Assembly (NCBI GenBank): GCA_028282545.1
Contig: JANQHT010000118.1
Location: 1-64,000, forward strand
Direction of reading: 5' to 3'
Source of the DNA: Spirochaetales bacterium
GTDB taxonomy: Bacteria; Spirochaetota; Spirochaetia; DSM-27196; Alkalispirochaetaceae
DNA: 64,000 bases
Shown here piece after piece: positions 43,775 to 52,126 of the stretch. Position numbers and translations under genes: made by a program. The notes under the pieces are model-generated. The model was given only the letters and a program-made list of their open reading frames with translations, was not told the DNA's origin and ran no database searches. Within the stretch, counting starts at the first letter, position 1; each line of letters opens with the position of its first letter.

Positions 43775-45256
43775 GTGAAGGCCGCTCGCCTCCTTCCCGC
43801 CTGGATTCTCCTCCTTTTGTTGGCGCCGGGAGCGCCGGTCACTTCGGGGGGTATCTTCGATCGCGATGATCAATCCGCTCTCGAGTTGACGGACACGCGT
43901 CCGGCCTACCGGGTAGCCATCGTGGGCGTGGTGACCGACACCGATAATCGCGAGTTACGACCGCTCCTGGGCAGCCTTTCGGGCCTCCTAACGGACATGA
44001 TCCGGGGCGTGGAAGCGCGGGTCCTGGCCGAACCGGAGCGGGCAGCCATGGCGGTGCGCGTTCGAACCGATCGATCTATGGAGGTCGAACGGGAAATCGC
44101 GGAGGAGACGGTCAGGGCGGATCGCGGTAGCTTGCTGGGTTCGAGTCCCGAGAGTGACGGTGCGCGCCGTGAAGAACTCCGCCGCGAGGCCTCGCTCCTG
44201 AAGATACCGGACCGGGTGCCGGTCCATGTGGCGGCGACCAAGGCGATCGAGCTTGTGGATGTCGTTCCCGAGGTTCGGCGTCGCCTGGTCAACGACAGAC
44301 GTCACTTGGAACGACACGACGCCGACATGGTCCTCTACCTGGTGGTGGAGAGCGTCGAGGAGTACCTGCTCGCCACCGTCTGGAGCGTGCAGCGGCACGT
44401 CACGGAGCGCCGGGAGGTGTGCCGTGCCGTGGCCCTCCCGGAGGAGCTGGCGGCGGCCCTCGAAGAGTGCGCGCCGGATCTCGTGGCACACTTGGCGGGC
44501 GGACGCTACGGGGAACTCAAGGTGCGTGTCTTTGACGTGACGGGCCGGCCCCGGGAGGACGCCGCGGTATTCCTGGACGCCCGGTACGTAGGCGACGGCA
44601 CCCGTCTTCTGGAAAACGTCACGGTGGGGGAACGGGAGCTTGTCGCCCGCTCTCCCCGGGGCGCCTCCGTCCGGGAAACGGTTGTCATTGCCTCCGGCGA
44701 GCGCGCGGAAGTCACCCTGGTGTTACCGGCGGCGGTGGTCGGTGAATTGCGGATCGAGTCCGACCCGGCGGGCGCCGATGTCTATCGCGGCGTGGAGTGG
44801 GTAGGTACCGCCCCGGTGGTCGTGCCGGCCCCGGACGCGCCGGTCCAGTTTGCCCTGCGCGCACCGGGGTATCTCGAAGGCCGCGCCATGGCGGGGGAGC
44901 GCCGGACCTTGGACACGACGACAATCGAGAAAGCGTTGATAGAAGAGTCCTACGACTGGGAGGCGGACTTCGACGCCTCGCGCCGGCGTTTTTACAACTC
45001 CTTCGCTCTCTTTCTGGGATCCGTGGCGGTTCCCATCGTCCTCAACGGCGTGTATCAGGACTATTTTGGCCTCTTTCCCGGGGGAACCATTCGACAGGAT
45101 ATCAACATCGACGACGCGTCGCTGTACACTCGGCGCGCAACCACCGTGTTCTACGCGTACTACGGGAGCCTTGGGGTGAGCACGCTTTTCCTGGGCAACT
45201 TGGTGTGGCGCCTTGCGGACTACATCCGCGTCGGTCAGGGATACCATACGAGGTGA
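43775..45256 (+). CDS. PEGA-domain exported/membrane protein
   Basis: 493 residues from GTG 43775, one base after the prfB stop. A signal peptide (LPAWILLLLLAPGAPVTSGG) is followed by a region unlike known domains (about 30-240) with several acidic helices. A carboxypeptidase-like/PEGA tandem follows (about 245-400: GELKVRVFDVTGRPREDAAV; GELRIESDPAGADVYRGVEW). Two hydrophobic segments near the C-terminus (SFALFLGSVAVPIVLNGVY; YYGSLGVSTLFLGNLVWRL) suggest membrane anchoring. This tail recalls the caspase and FecR proteins of the window. The function is unknown. It is likely in one operon with prfB and ftsY. Confidence 0.72.
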   Translation: MKAARLLPAWILLLLLAPGAPVTSGGIFDRDDQSALELTDTRPAYRVAIVGVVTDTDNRELRPLLGSLSGLLTDMIRGVEARVLAEPERAAMAVRVRTDRSMEVEREIAEETVRADRGSLLGSSPESDGARREELRREASLLKIPDRVPVHVAATKAIELVDVVPEVRRRLVNDRRHLERHDADMVLYLVVESVEEYLLATVWSVQRHVTERREVCRAVALPEELAAALEECAPDLVAHLAGGRYGELKVRVFDVTGRPREDAAVFLDARYVGDGTRLLENVTVGERELVARSPRGASVRETVVIASGERAEVTLVLPAAVVGELRIESDPAGADVYRGVEWVGTAPVVVPAPDAPVQFALRAPGYLEGRAMAGERRTLDTTTIEKALIEESYDWEADFDASRRRFYNSFALFLGSVAVPIVLNGVYQDYFGLFPGGTIRQDINIDDASLYTRRATTVFYAYYGSLGVSTLFLGNLVWRLADYIRVGQGYHTR

Positions 45257-45266
45257 AACGGTCGCG

Positions 45267-46124
45267 ATGAAGAAGACACTTGGATCTCGCCTGCGCTCGC
45301 TCTTTGTCGGCTCAAAGGGTGAGGAGTTTTTCGAAGAGCTGGAGGATGCGCTGGTGGAAGCGGACCTGGGCGCGGCAAACGCCATGGCGCTCAGCGAGCG
45401 ACTGCGGAAGAGCGGGCGCTACGATTCCCGGGACGACGCGATCGCCGCGCTGCGTTCGTTTATCGGCGAAGCGTTGATCGAAACTCCTATCGATCTGGAC
45501 CCGGCCGAAATGAACGTATTTCTCGTTCTCGGTGTGAACGGTGTCGGGAAGACCACCAACCTGGCAAAACTCGCCCACCGTTTGGGGGGGCAGGTCGGTC
45601 GCGACAGGGTCGTGATCGCCGCCGGTGATACCTTTCGCGCCGCCGCGGTCGAGCAGCTTGACACACACGCGCGACGCCTAAACGTGCGCATCGTGAAGCA
45701 GGGCACCGGGTCGGATGCGGCGGCGGTTGTCTTCGACGCCGTTCAGAGCGCCGCCGCCCGGGGGGATCGTGTGGTGCTGGCCGACACGGCGGGACGAATG
45801 CACAACCGCACCGATCTGATCGCCGAACTCGAGAAGATCCACGGCGTTGTGGCGCGCTTGTCTGACAATGCCGTGTACCGGAAGCTCCTCGTAATCGACG
45901 CGACAACGGGTCAGAACGCGCTTCGCCAAGTAGAGATGTTCCACGACGCCGTGGGTGTCGACGCGGTACTCCTGGCCAAGTACGACTCGAGTGCGCGCGG
46001 CGGCATCCTCGTCCCGGTGGCGCGTGACTTTGGAATCGGCTGCGCCTTCCTCGGAACGGGCGAGTCCTATGATGATCTGGTTCCCTTTGATCGGGACGCG
46101 TACCTTGACGAACTGCTCGCCTAG
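45267..46124 (+). CDS. ftsY: Signal-recognition-particle receptor FtsY
   Basis: 285 residues: a short N domain (SLFVGSKGEEFFEELEDALV) and the G domain. GTPase motifs: G1 GVNGVGKTTNLAKLA, the insertion-box region AAGDTFRAAAVEQL, G3 DTAGRMHNRTDL. G4 is unusual, AKYD in place of the common TKLD. The end GTGESYDDLVPFD is typical. There is no acidic A domain. It receives ribosome-SRP complexes at the inner membrane. Confidence 0.95.
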   Translation: MKKTLGSRLRSLFVGSKGEEFFEELEDALVEADLGAANAMALSERLRKSGRYDSRDDAIAALRSFIGEALIETPIDLDPAEMNVFLVLGVNGVGKTTNLAKLAHRLGGQVGRDRVVIAAGDTFRAAAVEQLDTHARRLNVRIVKQGTGSDAAAVVFDAVQSAAARGDRVVLADTAGRMHNRTDLIAELEKIHGVVARLSDNAVYRKLLVIDATTGQNALRQVEMFHDAVGVDAVLLAKYDSSARGGILVPVARDFGIGCAFLGTGESYDDLVPFDRDAYLDELLA

Positions 46125-47070
46125 AGGTCGCGCGGCTTCCGCTCCCGGCGCGTCCCTCGCGCTCGCGCTCGTGCTCGCGGCGTGTCCGCTCGCGGCGCAG
46201 GAAACGCGGTGGTACACCTCGAACGCCGACTTCATGGAACTCCGGGAGATACCGGAACGGCTGGAAGAGGGGTTCGTACTGGCCCGCGATGAAGCACAAA
46301 CGCCCGGGGCGCCGGTGACGTTGTCGTTGTATCGCGATGGCGTGGCCGTCGGGCGCCGGGAGGTCACGTTCGATGCGGGCGTGACGGCATCGGTGCGCGA
46401 ATTCGATGCGGAGGGTGTCGAACGCTTCACCGAGGTGTATCGCTACCGACCGGACGGAACGCTCCGGAGCGTCACGCGGTGTGACGCGGACGGCACCTGT
46501 CTCGCCGTGAAGTACAGCGTAGCCGCCGAGGAGATCCTGGAAGACGACGCTCGCAGCGAAATCCGCAGATACGACGAACAGTTGCGGCCCGTCGCCGTGG
46601 ACCGTTCCGGTCAAAACGGGGTCGCGTCGGAAGTACGGCGCTACGACGAGACGGGGTTGACCGAGACCGTGGAAACCCGGGGGCCTCGCACCGAAACGGT
46701 GGCGTACCGGGAGGGACGGCGGGCGTCGCGAACCGTCACCGAGGCGGGGCGCGTCGTAGAGTTGGAGGAGTTCACCTATGACGATCAGGGACGTTTGATT
46801 CGAGTGGAGCGCGAGACGCGTCGGGAGCGCCTGGTAGAGGAGACGCTCTTCGCCGCCGACGGGTCGTCCCGGACACGTGTCACTGCCGACGACGAACTCC
46901 TACGCGAGACGGTGCGTTTTCCCGACGGCTCCACGGAGGAACTGCGGTACCGTGACGGCGAACTGTTCATAAAGGTCTTCCTGGAGAACGACCGACGGGT
47001 CCGGGAGGAACTCTATCGCGACGGTCAATTGATCGAGGTTCGGGAGTTCCCGGACGAGGCCGGCCGATGA
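46105..47070 (+). CDS. Exported repeat protein of unknown function
   Basis: 321 residues if TTG 46105 is the start (weak site, overlap of 20 bases with ftsY). The start is uncertain. The leader ASLALALVLAACPLAAQ could be a lipobox (LAAC) or an ordinary signal peptide. The mature part is built of short beta-hairpin units with R-x-Y-D, Y-R-x-D-G and T-V motifs (VYRYRPDGTLRSVTRCDADG, VRRYDETGLTETVE, FTYDDQGRLIRVE), similar in style to YD/MORN-variant repeats. It lies between ftsY and lolC and overlaps lolC by four bases. Confidence 0.68.
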   Translation: MTNCSPRGRAASAPGASLALALVLAACPLAAQETRWYTSNADFMELREIPERLEEGFVLARDEAQTPGAPVTLSLYRDGVAVGRREVTFDAGVTASVREFDAEGVERFTEVYRYRPDGTLRSVTRCDADGTCLAVKYSVAAEEILEDDARSEIRRYDEQLRPVAVDRSGQNGVASEVRRYDETGLTETVETRGPRTETVAYREGRRASRTVTEAGRVVELEEFTYDDQGRLIRVERETRRERLVEETLFAADGSSRTRVTADDELLRETVRFPDGSTEELRYRDGELFIKVFLENDRRVREELYRDGQLIEVREFPDEAGR

Positions 47071-48350
47071 AGTGGGTTCTCTTTGTGGCCGGTCGTCTGC
47101 TCGCCCGTAAAGGGCGCAGTTCCGGTGTCTCGGTCCTTTCGGCGCTGGGGATCGCCGCGGGTGTCATGACGCTGGTGGCGGTTCTGGGCGTCATGAACGG
47201 CTTTCAGTCGAGCACGATAGACAACATCCTCGAACTCGGTTCCTACCACGTGCGGATCGCAACCGATTCGCCGATCCTCTCACCGGAGCACTCGGCGGCG
47301 ATCGAGCGCCTCCGCGACGATCCGGCAATTACCGCCGCAGTACCCCTCATGGAAATCCAGTCGCTGGCGCGGGGGTTCTGGCCCGAAACGCAGGGGGTCT
47401 TGCTCCGGATCGTCCCGGAAGAGTGGCTCGAACTCGACCCCGGCGCGGCCGGTCAGTTGCAGATCCGGTCCGGGGAGTTCGACCTGAGGACCCCGGGCTC
47501 CATCGTGGTCGGCTCGGAGTTAGCGCGGGCGCTCGGCGTGCGCGTTTCAGACCCCGTGCAGGTGATGTTCATCCCCGGCGGCGGCTCCGCGCCCCGGGAG
47601 GTATCGATGACGGTGGCCGGTGTGGTGCAGAGCGGCTACCTCGACTACGATCGCGCCTGGGCGTTCGCCTCCTTCGCCACCGCTCGCGATCTGCTCGAGG
47701 CAACCGAGCCCGTCGTGATCGGCATCAAGCTCATGGATCGCTTCGAACTCGACCGAGGCCGGGCGGCTATAGCAACCGCCACGGGCGACGCCTTTGCGGG
47801 CGCCACGGTCCAGACGTGGCGGGAGTTCAACCGGGGTATCTTCGGCGCCCTCCGGGTGGAAAAAACGATGATGACGCTCCTCATCGGGCTCATCTTCATC
47901 GTGGTGGGGGCCAACATATTCCAGTCGCTCAGGCGAAGCATCTTCGAACGCGCCGAGGATATTGCGATCCTCAACGCGATTGGCGCGCCGCCGCGGAGCG
48001 TGCAGACCGTTTTTGTCCTGGAAGGAGCCATCATCGGCGTTGCCGGTGCGGTCCTCGGGACGATGCTGGGTCTGTTCCTCGCGTACAATATCAACGACGT
48101 GTTTCGCGTCGCGGAGGTGGTACTCACGGCCCTTGCGTCGATAGTGGCGCGCGTCAGGGGGGTGCCGCTACAGGCGGTACGGATATTCTCGCCCGCGTAT
48201 TTTTACCTGACCGACGTTCCGGTCGAGATTTTTGCCGTGGAGATCATCACGATCCCGGTGGTGGCGATCACCACCGCCCTGAGCGCCGCCTATGTGGCGA
48301 GTCGCCGGCTGGCACGGTACCGACCCAGCGAACTGCTTCGAGATGAATAG
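47067..48350 (+). CDS. lolC: Lipoprotein-release ABC permease, LolC-like
   Basis: 427 residues. One N-terminal helix (VSVLSALGIAAGVMTLVAVLGV), a large periplasmic MacB-like domain, and three C-terminal helices (MMTLLIGLIFIVVGANIF onward). The LolC/E signature SLRRSIFERAEDIAILNAIG and the family start GRLLARKGRSS are seen. With LolD and LolE it pulls lipoproteins off the inner membrane, matching the many lipoproteins in the window. Confidence 0.9.
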   Translation: MKWVLFVAGRLLARKGRSSGVSVLSALGIAAGVMTLVAVLGVMNGFQSSTIDNILELGSYHVRIATDSPILSPEHSAAIERLRDDPAITAAVPLMEIQSLARGFWPETQGVLLRIVPEEWLELDPGAAGQLQIRSGEFDLRTPGSIVVGSELARALGVRVSDPVQVMFIPGGGSAPREVSMTVAGVVQSGYLDYDRAWAFASFATARDLLEATEPVVIGIKLMDRFELDRGRAAIATATGDAFAGATVQTWREFNRGIFGALRVEKTMMTLLIGLIFIVVGANIFQSLRRSIFERAEDIAILNAIGAPPRSVQTVFVLEGAIIGVAGAVLGTMLGLFLAYNINDVFRVAEVVLTALASIVARVRGVPLQAVRIFSPAYFYLTDVPVEIFAVEIITIPVVAITTALSAAYVASRRLARYRPSELLRDE

Positions 48351-48362
48351 GGAGGCTGCATT

Positions 48363-49034
48363 GTGGTAGTTGTTGAACACGTGGCACGGTCGTTTCCCAA
48401 CGGCAGCGAACGCCTGGAACTGCTCCAGGACGTCACCTTCGCGGTATCCCCCGGTGAACGCCTCGCCGTGACGGGGGCCAGCGGCTCCGGCAAGAGCACG
48501 CTCCTGAGTCTCATCGCGGGCCTGGACGCTCCCGATTCCGGTTCGATCGTCGTCGCCGACCGGACGATTACCGGTATGGACACGGAGACGGTCACGCGTT
48601 TCCGCGCGCGCCATATCGGGCTCGTCTTCCAGTTCCACTACCTGTTGCGCGACTTCACCGCGGAGGAAAACGTCATGCTGCCGGCGTATATCGCCGGTCT
48701 GAGCCGCCGGGACGCTCTCGAACGGGCCCGGGGGCTGATGGAAGAACTCGGCATTATCGATCGACGGGAACGCCTTCCGGCACACCTCTCGGGCGGAGAA
48801 CGACAGCGCCTCGCCTGCGCCCGGGCGCTCATGAACGACCCCGACGTAGTGCTCGCCGACGAACCCACCGGCAACCTGGACGAGGAAAACTCCGCTCTCC
48901 TTACGGAACTCCTCTTTGATCTGGTGGCGCGCCGTGAGAAGTCGTTGATCCTTGTAACCCACGACACCGGCCTCGCCGGGCAGTGCGAACGCGTTCTGCG
49001 CCTGGAAGGGGGAGAACTACGCGCGGTAGCGTAA
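48363..49034 (+). CDS. lolD: Lipoprotein-release ABC ATPase LolD
   Basis: 223 residues from GTG 48363. Walker A GASGSGKSTLLSLIAG, Q-loop LVFQFHYLLRDFTAEENVML, signature LSGGERQRLACARAL, Walker B DVVLADEPTGNLD, H-loop ILVTHD. The LolD hallmark FQFHYLL agrees. It lies between the two Lol permease genes. Confidence 0.94.
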   Translation: MVVVEHVARSFPNGSERLELLQDVTFAVSPGERLAVTGASGSGKSTLLSLIAGLDAPDSGSIVVADRTITGMDTETVTRFRARHIGLVFQFHYLLRDFTAEENVMLPAYIAGLSRRDALERARGLMEELGIIDRRERLPAHLSGGERQRLACARALMNDPDVVLADEPTGNLDEENSALLTELLFDLVARREKSLILVTHDTGLAGQCERVLRLEGGELRAVA

Positions 49035-50329
49035 CGCTGGGACTCCGGTTTGTCCGGGGCCTCGGAAAACGAAACCGTGGGCGTCTCGTCGGAACGGTCC
49101 TGGGCGTAGCGCTCAGTATCGTCCCCCTGATTCTGGTCCAGCAGGTGGCGGAATCGATGGTCCGCGGGATTACGCAGCGTTTTGTCGAACTGGGCAGTTA
49201 CCACGTGCGCGCGGTTGCCCGTTTTCCCCAGAGTGAGGAAGAGATGGATGCCAATGCCGAGCGCCTCCGGCTCCTGCCGGGCGTGAACGGCGTCGTCTCG
49301 GAACTGCAGGGGTTTGGTCTCCTGTACTCAGAAACGGCGCGCACGGGCGTCACGATTCGCGCGCTTGAAGGCCCGTTCTGGAATGACGATGCCGCGGGAC
49401 TGGTGGAGGTGGTCGCGGGTGAACTGGAAATCACCAACCGCGAAAGCATCGTCCTCGGTGTTGCCGTCGCCCGGCGACTCGACGTAGCCCTTGGGGAGGA
49501 GGTTCGCGTTCTCACGGTGCGATCGCTCGGGGAGGGGCGGTTCCTGCCGCGGGTCAGCCGTTTTACCGTTTCCGGTATCGTGTCGACCGGATACCGTGAC
49601 CTGGACCGGCTCTGGACGCTTGTGTCCTTGGACCGGGGGCGTCAGATTCTCGCCGACGAAAGCGCCCGCGCAATCATCGGTGTCCGTATTGACGACCCCT
49701 ATGCGCTGCCCAACCCGCTCTTCAATCGTGGGTTCCGCTCGGTGGGCAGCGCAACGGCGGAACGGGAAGCCCTTGCCGTCCGGGAGGCTGTCGCCCGCGT
49801 TGTCGCGCCGGAGTGGCACGTTTCGGACTGGTACGGAACGGAGCGCGCCCGGTACGTTTCCCTGCAGACCTCCCGGAATCTCCTGGTGTTTATCATGGCC
49901 CTCGTGCTCGTGGTGGCGGCGATAAACATCTCTTCGAGTCTCATCCTGCTGGTTCTGGAAAAGGAAACGGAGATCGCTATTCTGCGGGCCAACGGTGCTC
50001 CGAGAGGTACGATTATCGGTGCATTCCTGACCGCCGCAACGATCCTCGGGGTATCCGGCACGGCGATCGGCGTCGTGGTCGGATTGACGCTGGCGGCGAA
50101 CATCAACGGGGTGCTGGCGGGTCTGGACGCTCTTCTGCGCGCCTTCGGGAGCCGGGTGGAACTCTTCAGTTCCGAGTTCTATCTGGAGACGATCCCGGTG
50201 TCCATCGACGTCCTGCCCGTCGCAGCCTCCGCCCTGCTGGCTATCGCCATTTCGTTCCTCGCCAGCCTCTTGCCCGCGGTCAAGGCCGCGCGGGTACGTC
50301 CCGACCGAATCCTGCGCCGCCACGGGTAG
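48983..50329 (+). CDS. lolE: Lipoprotein-release ABC permease, LolE-like
   Basis: 448 residues as given, with an uncertain start: GTG 48983 is inside the 3' end of lolD, and no ATG is found before the first helix (LVGTVLGVALSIVPLILV). Layout as in LolC: one helix, periplasmic domain, then LVFIMALVLVVAAINISSSL and two more helices. VLEKETEIAILRANGAPRGT is the family loop. It forms the LolCDE complex with the preceding genes. Confidence 0.86.
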   Translation: MRTRSAPGRGRTTRGSVTLGLRFVRGLGKRNRGRLVGTVLGVALSIVPLILVQQVAESMVRGITQRFVELGSYHVRAVARFPQSEEEMDANAERLRLLPGVNGVVSELQGFGLLYSETARTGVTIRALEGPFWNDDAAGLVEVVAGELEITNRESIVLGVAVARRLDVALGEEVRVLTVRSLGEGRFLPRVSRFTVSGIVSTGYRDLDRLWTLVSLDRGRQILADESARAIIGVRIDDPYALPNPLFNRGFRSVGSATAEREALAVREAVARVVAPEWHVSDWYGTERARYVSLQTSRNLLVFIMALVLVVAAINISSSLILLVLEKETEIAILRANGAPRGTIIGAFLTAATILGVSGTAIGVVVGLTLAANINGVLAGLDALLRAFGSRVELFSSEFYLETIPVSIDVLPVAASALLAIAISFLASLLPAVKAARVRPDRILRRHG

Positions 50330-50349
50330 CATCAATTCTCAGTATGATC

Positions 50350-50569
50350 GGAGGACGACAAGCCCTCCGGCGGCGTTGTCTCTGTAAAAGCACGGGCGGG
50401 TCTCATTTTGGAGATCACATGGCCGGTTGGAGACGAATACCACCGGCCGCACCCGGAAAGAAGAACAAAACGCATCTCTGCAGCGTAGCGAAGCCAAGCG
50501 TTTTGCTCTTCTTTCCGAAGGCAGGCACGAAGTCGTGCCACGGTCATCTGTTCCCCAAAGGAGACCTGC
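50350..50569. repeat. Structured intergenic repeat, copy 2
   Basis: Begins 21 bases after the lolE stop. Left hairpin GGAGGAC-GACAA-GCCCTCC. Outer stem arms 50396-50421 and 50545-50569, complementary over about 20 of 26 positions. Inner stem CGGAAAGAAGAACAAAACGC with its partner 20 bases long and one mismatch. The loop ATCTCTGCAGCGTAGCGAAGCC nearly equals that of copy 1. The outer-stem sequences of the two copies differ but both still pair. Confidence 0.72.
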
Positions 50570-50580
50570 CGCACGCGTAG

Positions 50581-50610
50581 TTCAATCCGCAGCGGCCGTG
50601 ATAGTATACA
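50581..50610 (+). promoter_or_regulatory. Promoter of mcsA-mcsB-clpC
   Basis: TATACA (50605-50610) with a weak TTCAAT about 18 bases before it. ATG 50617 lies six bases after the -10 box and no ribosome site fits between, so the mRNA is probably leaderless. Confidence 0.55.
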
Positions 50611-50616
50611 CGCACA

Positions 50617-51084
50617 ATGAAACGAGTCCGCATCGTCCAGATTCGAAATGGAAAACGCCGCCAGGTTGAGATCACCTCCGCTCGCGCCAGGGAACTGGGG
50701 TTGAGCAGATCCACCCAGACGCCGGTGACCCTCGCGTACCTGATGGAGGGCGCACTTGCATGGGACGGCTCGTTTCCGGGGCAGACGGAGAGCTGCTCAC
50801 GGTGCGGCACAACGCTGCGGGAAGTCGTTCTCTACCATCGTGTGGGCTGTTCCGACTGTTATTCCGTCTTTGCCCATTCCATCGATCGGATCGTCGGTAA
50901 CCAGGCGGAAACGGTGTCGTACGCCGGGCGCATTCCGAAGCGGCTGGAGCGGTTCCGCCGTATGTTTGTCGATCGCGAGGCGTTGCGCGCCCAGTTGGCA
51001 ACCGCCCTCTCCGAGGAAGACTTCGAATCGGCGGCGCGCGTCCGTGACCGGCTGGAGAGACTCGAATCCGACTCACATGATTAG
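50617..51084 (+). CDS. mcsA: McsA-like zinc/UVR-motif protein
   Basis: 155 residues. Two CxxC pairs (CSRCG and CSDCYS) form a zinc-binding knuckle. The C-terminal UVR motif (LRAQLATALSEEDFESAARV, then RDRLERLE) is the part that contacts partners. In Bacillus McsA activates the arginine kinase McsB and links it to ClpC. The order mcsA-mcsB-clpC here is the same. The N-terminal 50 residues are extra compared with short McsA proteins. Confidence 0.85.
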   Translation: MKRVRIVQIRNGKRRQVEITSARARELGLSRSTQTPVTLAYLMEGALAWDGSFPGQTESCSRCGTTLREVVLYHRVGCSDCYSVFAHSIDRIVGNQAETVSYAGRIPKRLERFRRMFVDREALRAQLATALSEEDFESAARVRDRLERLESDSHD

Positions 51085-52126
51085 CCACGTCCCCGTTGCG
51101 ACGCGTTCCGGCTGGTTTTCCCTTCCCGGTCCCGAACGCGATATCGTGCTCTCCAGTCGAATCCGCCTGAAGCGAAATATCAGTTCCCTGCCGTTCTACC
51201 CCAGGATGACGTCCGAGGAGGAACTCCACCTCCGGCGCCTCCTGGAGGCGACCTTCGACGAGAGCAGCCGGACCTTTGTCCAGGTTGACGGCGCCACCGT
51301 GAACGACGCCCTGCGCCGCTATTTTGTGGAACGGGGCATCCTGGACCCCGATAACGATGAGGCCTACGCCTTTCTCGCCCGCGACGGTCGTCAGATTATC
51401 CGTAGCGGCCCTTCCGATCACGTCGTCTGCGATACGATTCGCGGCGGTCTCGACCTTGAAGAGACGCTGCAGGAAGCCTTTCATCTGGACGCGGAACTGG
51501 AACAGCGCCTCCAGTACGCCGTTGCGCTTCACCACGGGTATCTCTTCCCCGATATCGAGCGCGTCGGCAGCGGACTCTCGGCAAGCATCATGGTGCACCT
51601 GCCGGGACTCGAACAGAGCGGCGGCCTGGTAGACGTCTCCCGGGAACTGCGCCGGGAGAACGTGGGGATTCGAGCCTTCGGATCCGGGAGCGACTCCACG
51701 GCCGCCCTCTACCTCGTTCTGGCCCGTGCCAACTGGGGCATGAACGAAGCGGATACCCTTGCCGAACTTGAAGGGTACGGTGAGGCGTTATTACATTATG
51801 AGCGTGCCGCGCGAGACGACATCTTCGCCGACCATCGTGACGTCGTCGTTGAAGCGGGGCACCGCGCCTTCGGAACGCTTCGTCACGCCAGGCGCCTCTC
51901 GGTCGAGGAGGCGTTCGGGTTGCTTTCCGTCGTTCGATTTGCCGTTTCATTCGGTGAACCGGTCGGGTTGGAACTGGAAGCGATCGACGAGCTCCTCTTT
52001 CTCATTCAACCGGGTCACGTGACGACGCTTCAGTCGTCAGATGCGGGGGAAGACGAACCGGAAGCGGAACGGCGAGCCGCTTTTGTGCGCGATATCATTG
52101 AAGGGAAGATATCACAGGGGGACTGA
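51077..52126 (+). CDS. mcsB: McsB-like protein (ATP:guanido phosphotransferase fold), probably degenerate
   Basis: 349 residues from ATG 51077, overlapping mcsA. The opening IVLSSRIRLKRNISSLPF is typical of protein-arginine kinases. The usual NEEDH loop reads SGPSDH, the Cys-containing CPTNLGTG loop reads ERVGSG, and RGxYGEGSEA reads IRAFGSGSDST. The key Glu, Cys and an Arg are therefore not seen. It may be a pseudokinase that only recruits substrates or regulates ClpC. The rest of the fold (HARRLSVEEAFGLLSVVRFA) is kept. It is directly followed by clpC (TGATG overlap). Confidence 0.82.
   Translation: MISHVPVATRSGWFSLPGPERDIVLSSRIRLKRNISSLPFYPRMTSEEELHLRRLLEATFDESSRTFVQVDGATVNDALRRYFVERGILDPDNDEAYAFLARDGRQIIRSGPSDHVVCDTIRGGLDLEETLQEAFHLDAELEQRLQYAVALHHGYLFPDIERVGSGLSASIMVHLPGLEQSGGLVDVSRELRRENVGIRAFGSGSDSTAALYLVLARANWGMNEADTLAELEGYGEALLHYERAARDDIFADHRDVVVEAGHRAFGTLRHARRLSVEEAFGLLSVVRFAVSFGEPVGLELEAIDELLFLIQPGHVTTLQSSDAGEDEPEAERRAAFVRDIIEGKISQGD

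Noticed and set aside
50427-50669. Open frame with KEEQNASLQRSEAKRF, also present near 18.84 kb
   Set aside because: The shared peptide comes from the conserved stem-loop of the structured repeat; no start site, different frame context, and stems explain the conservation.
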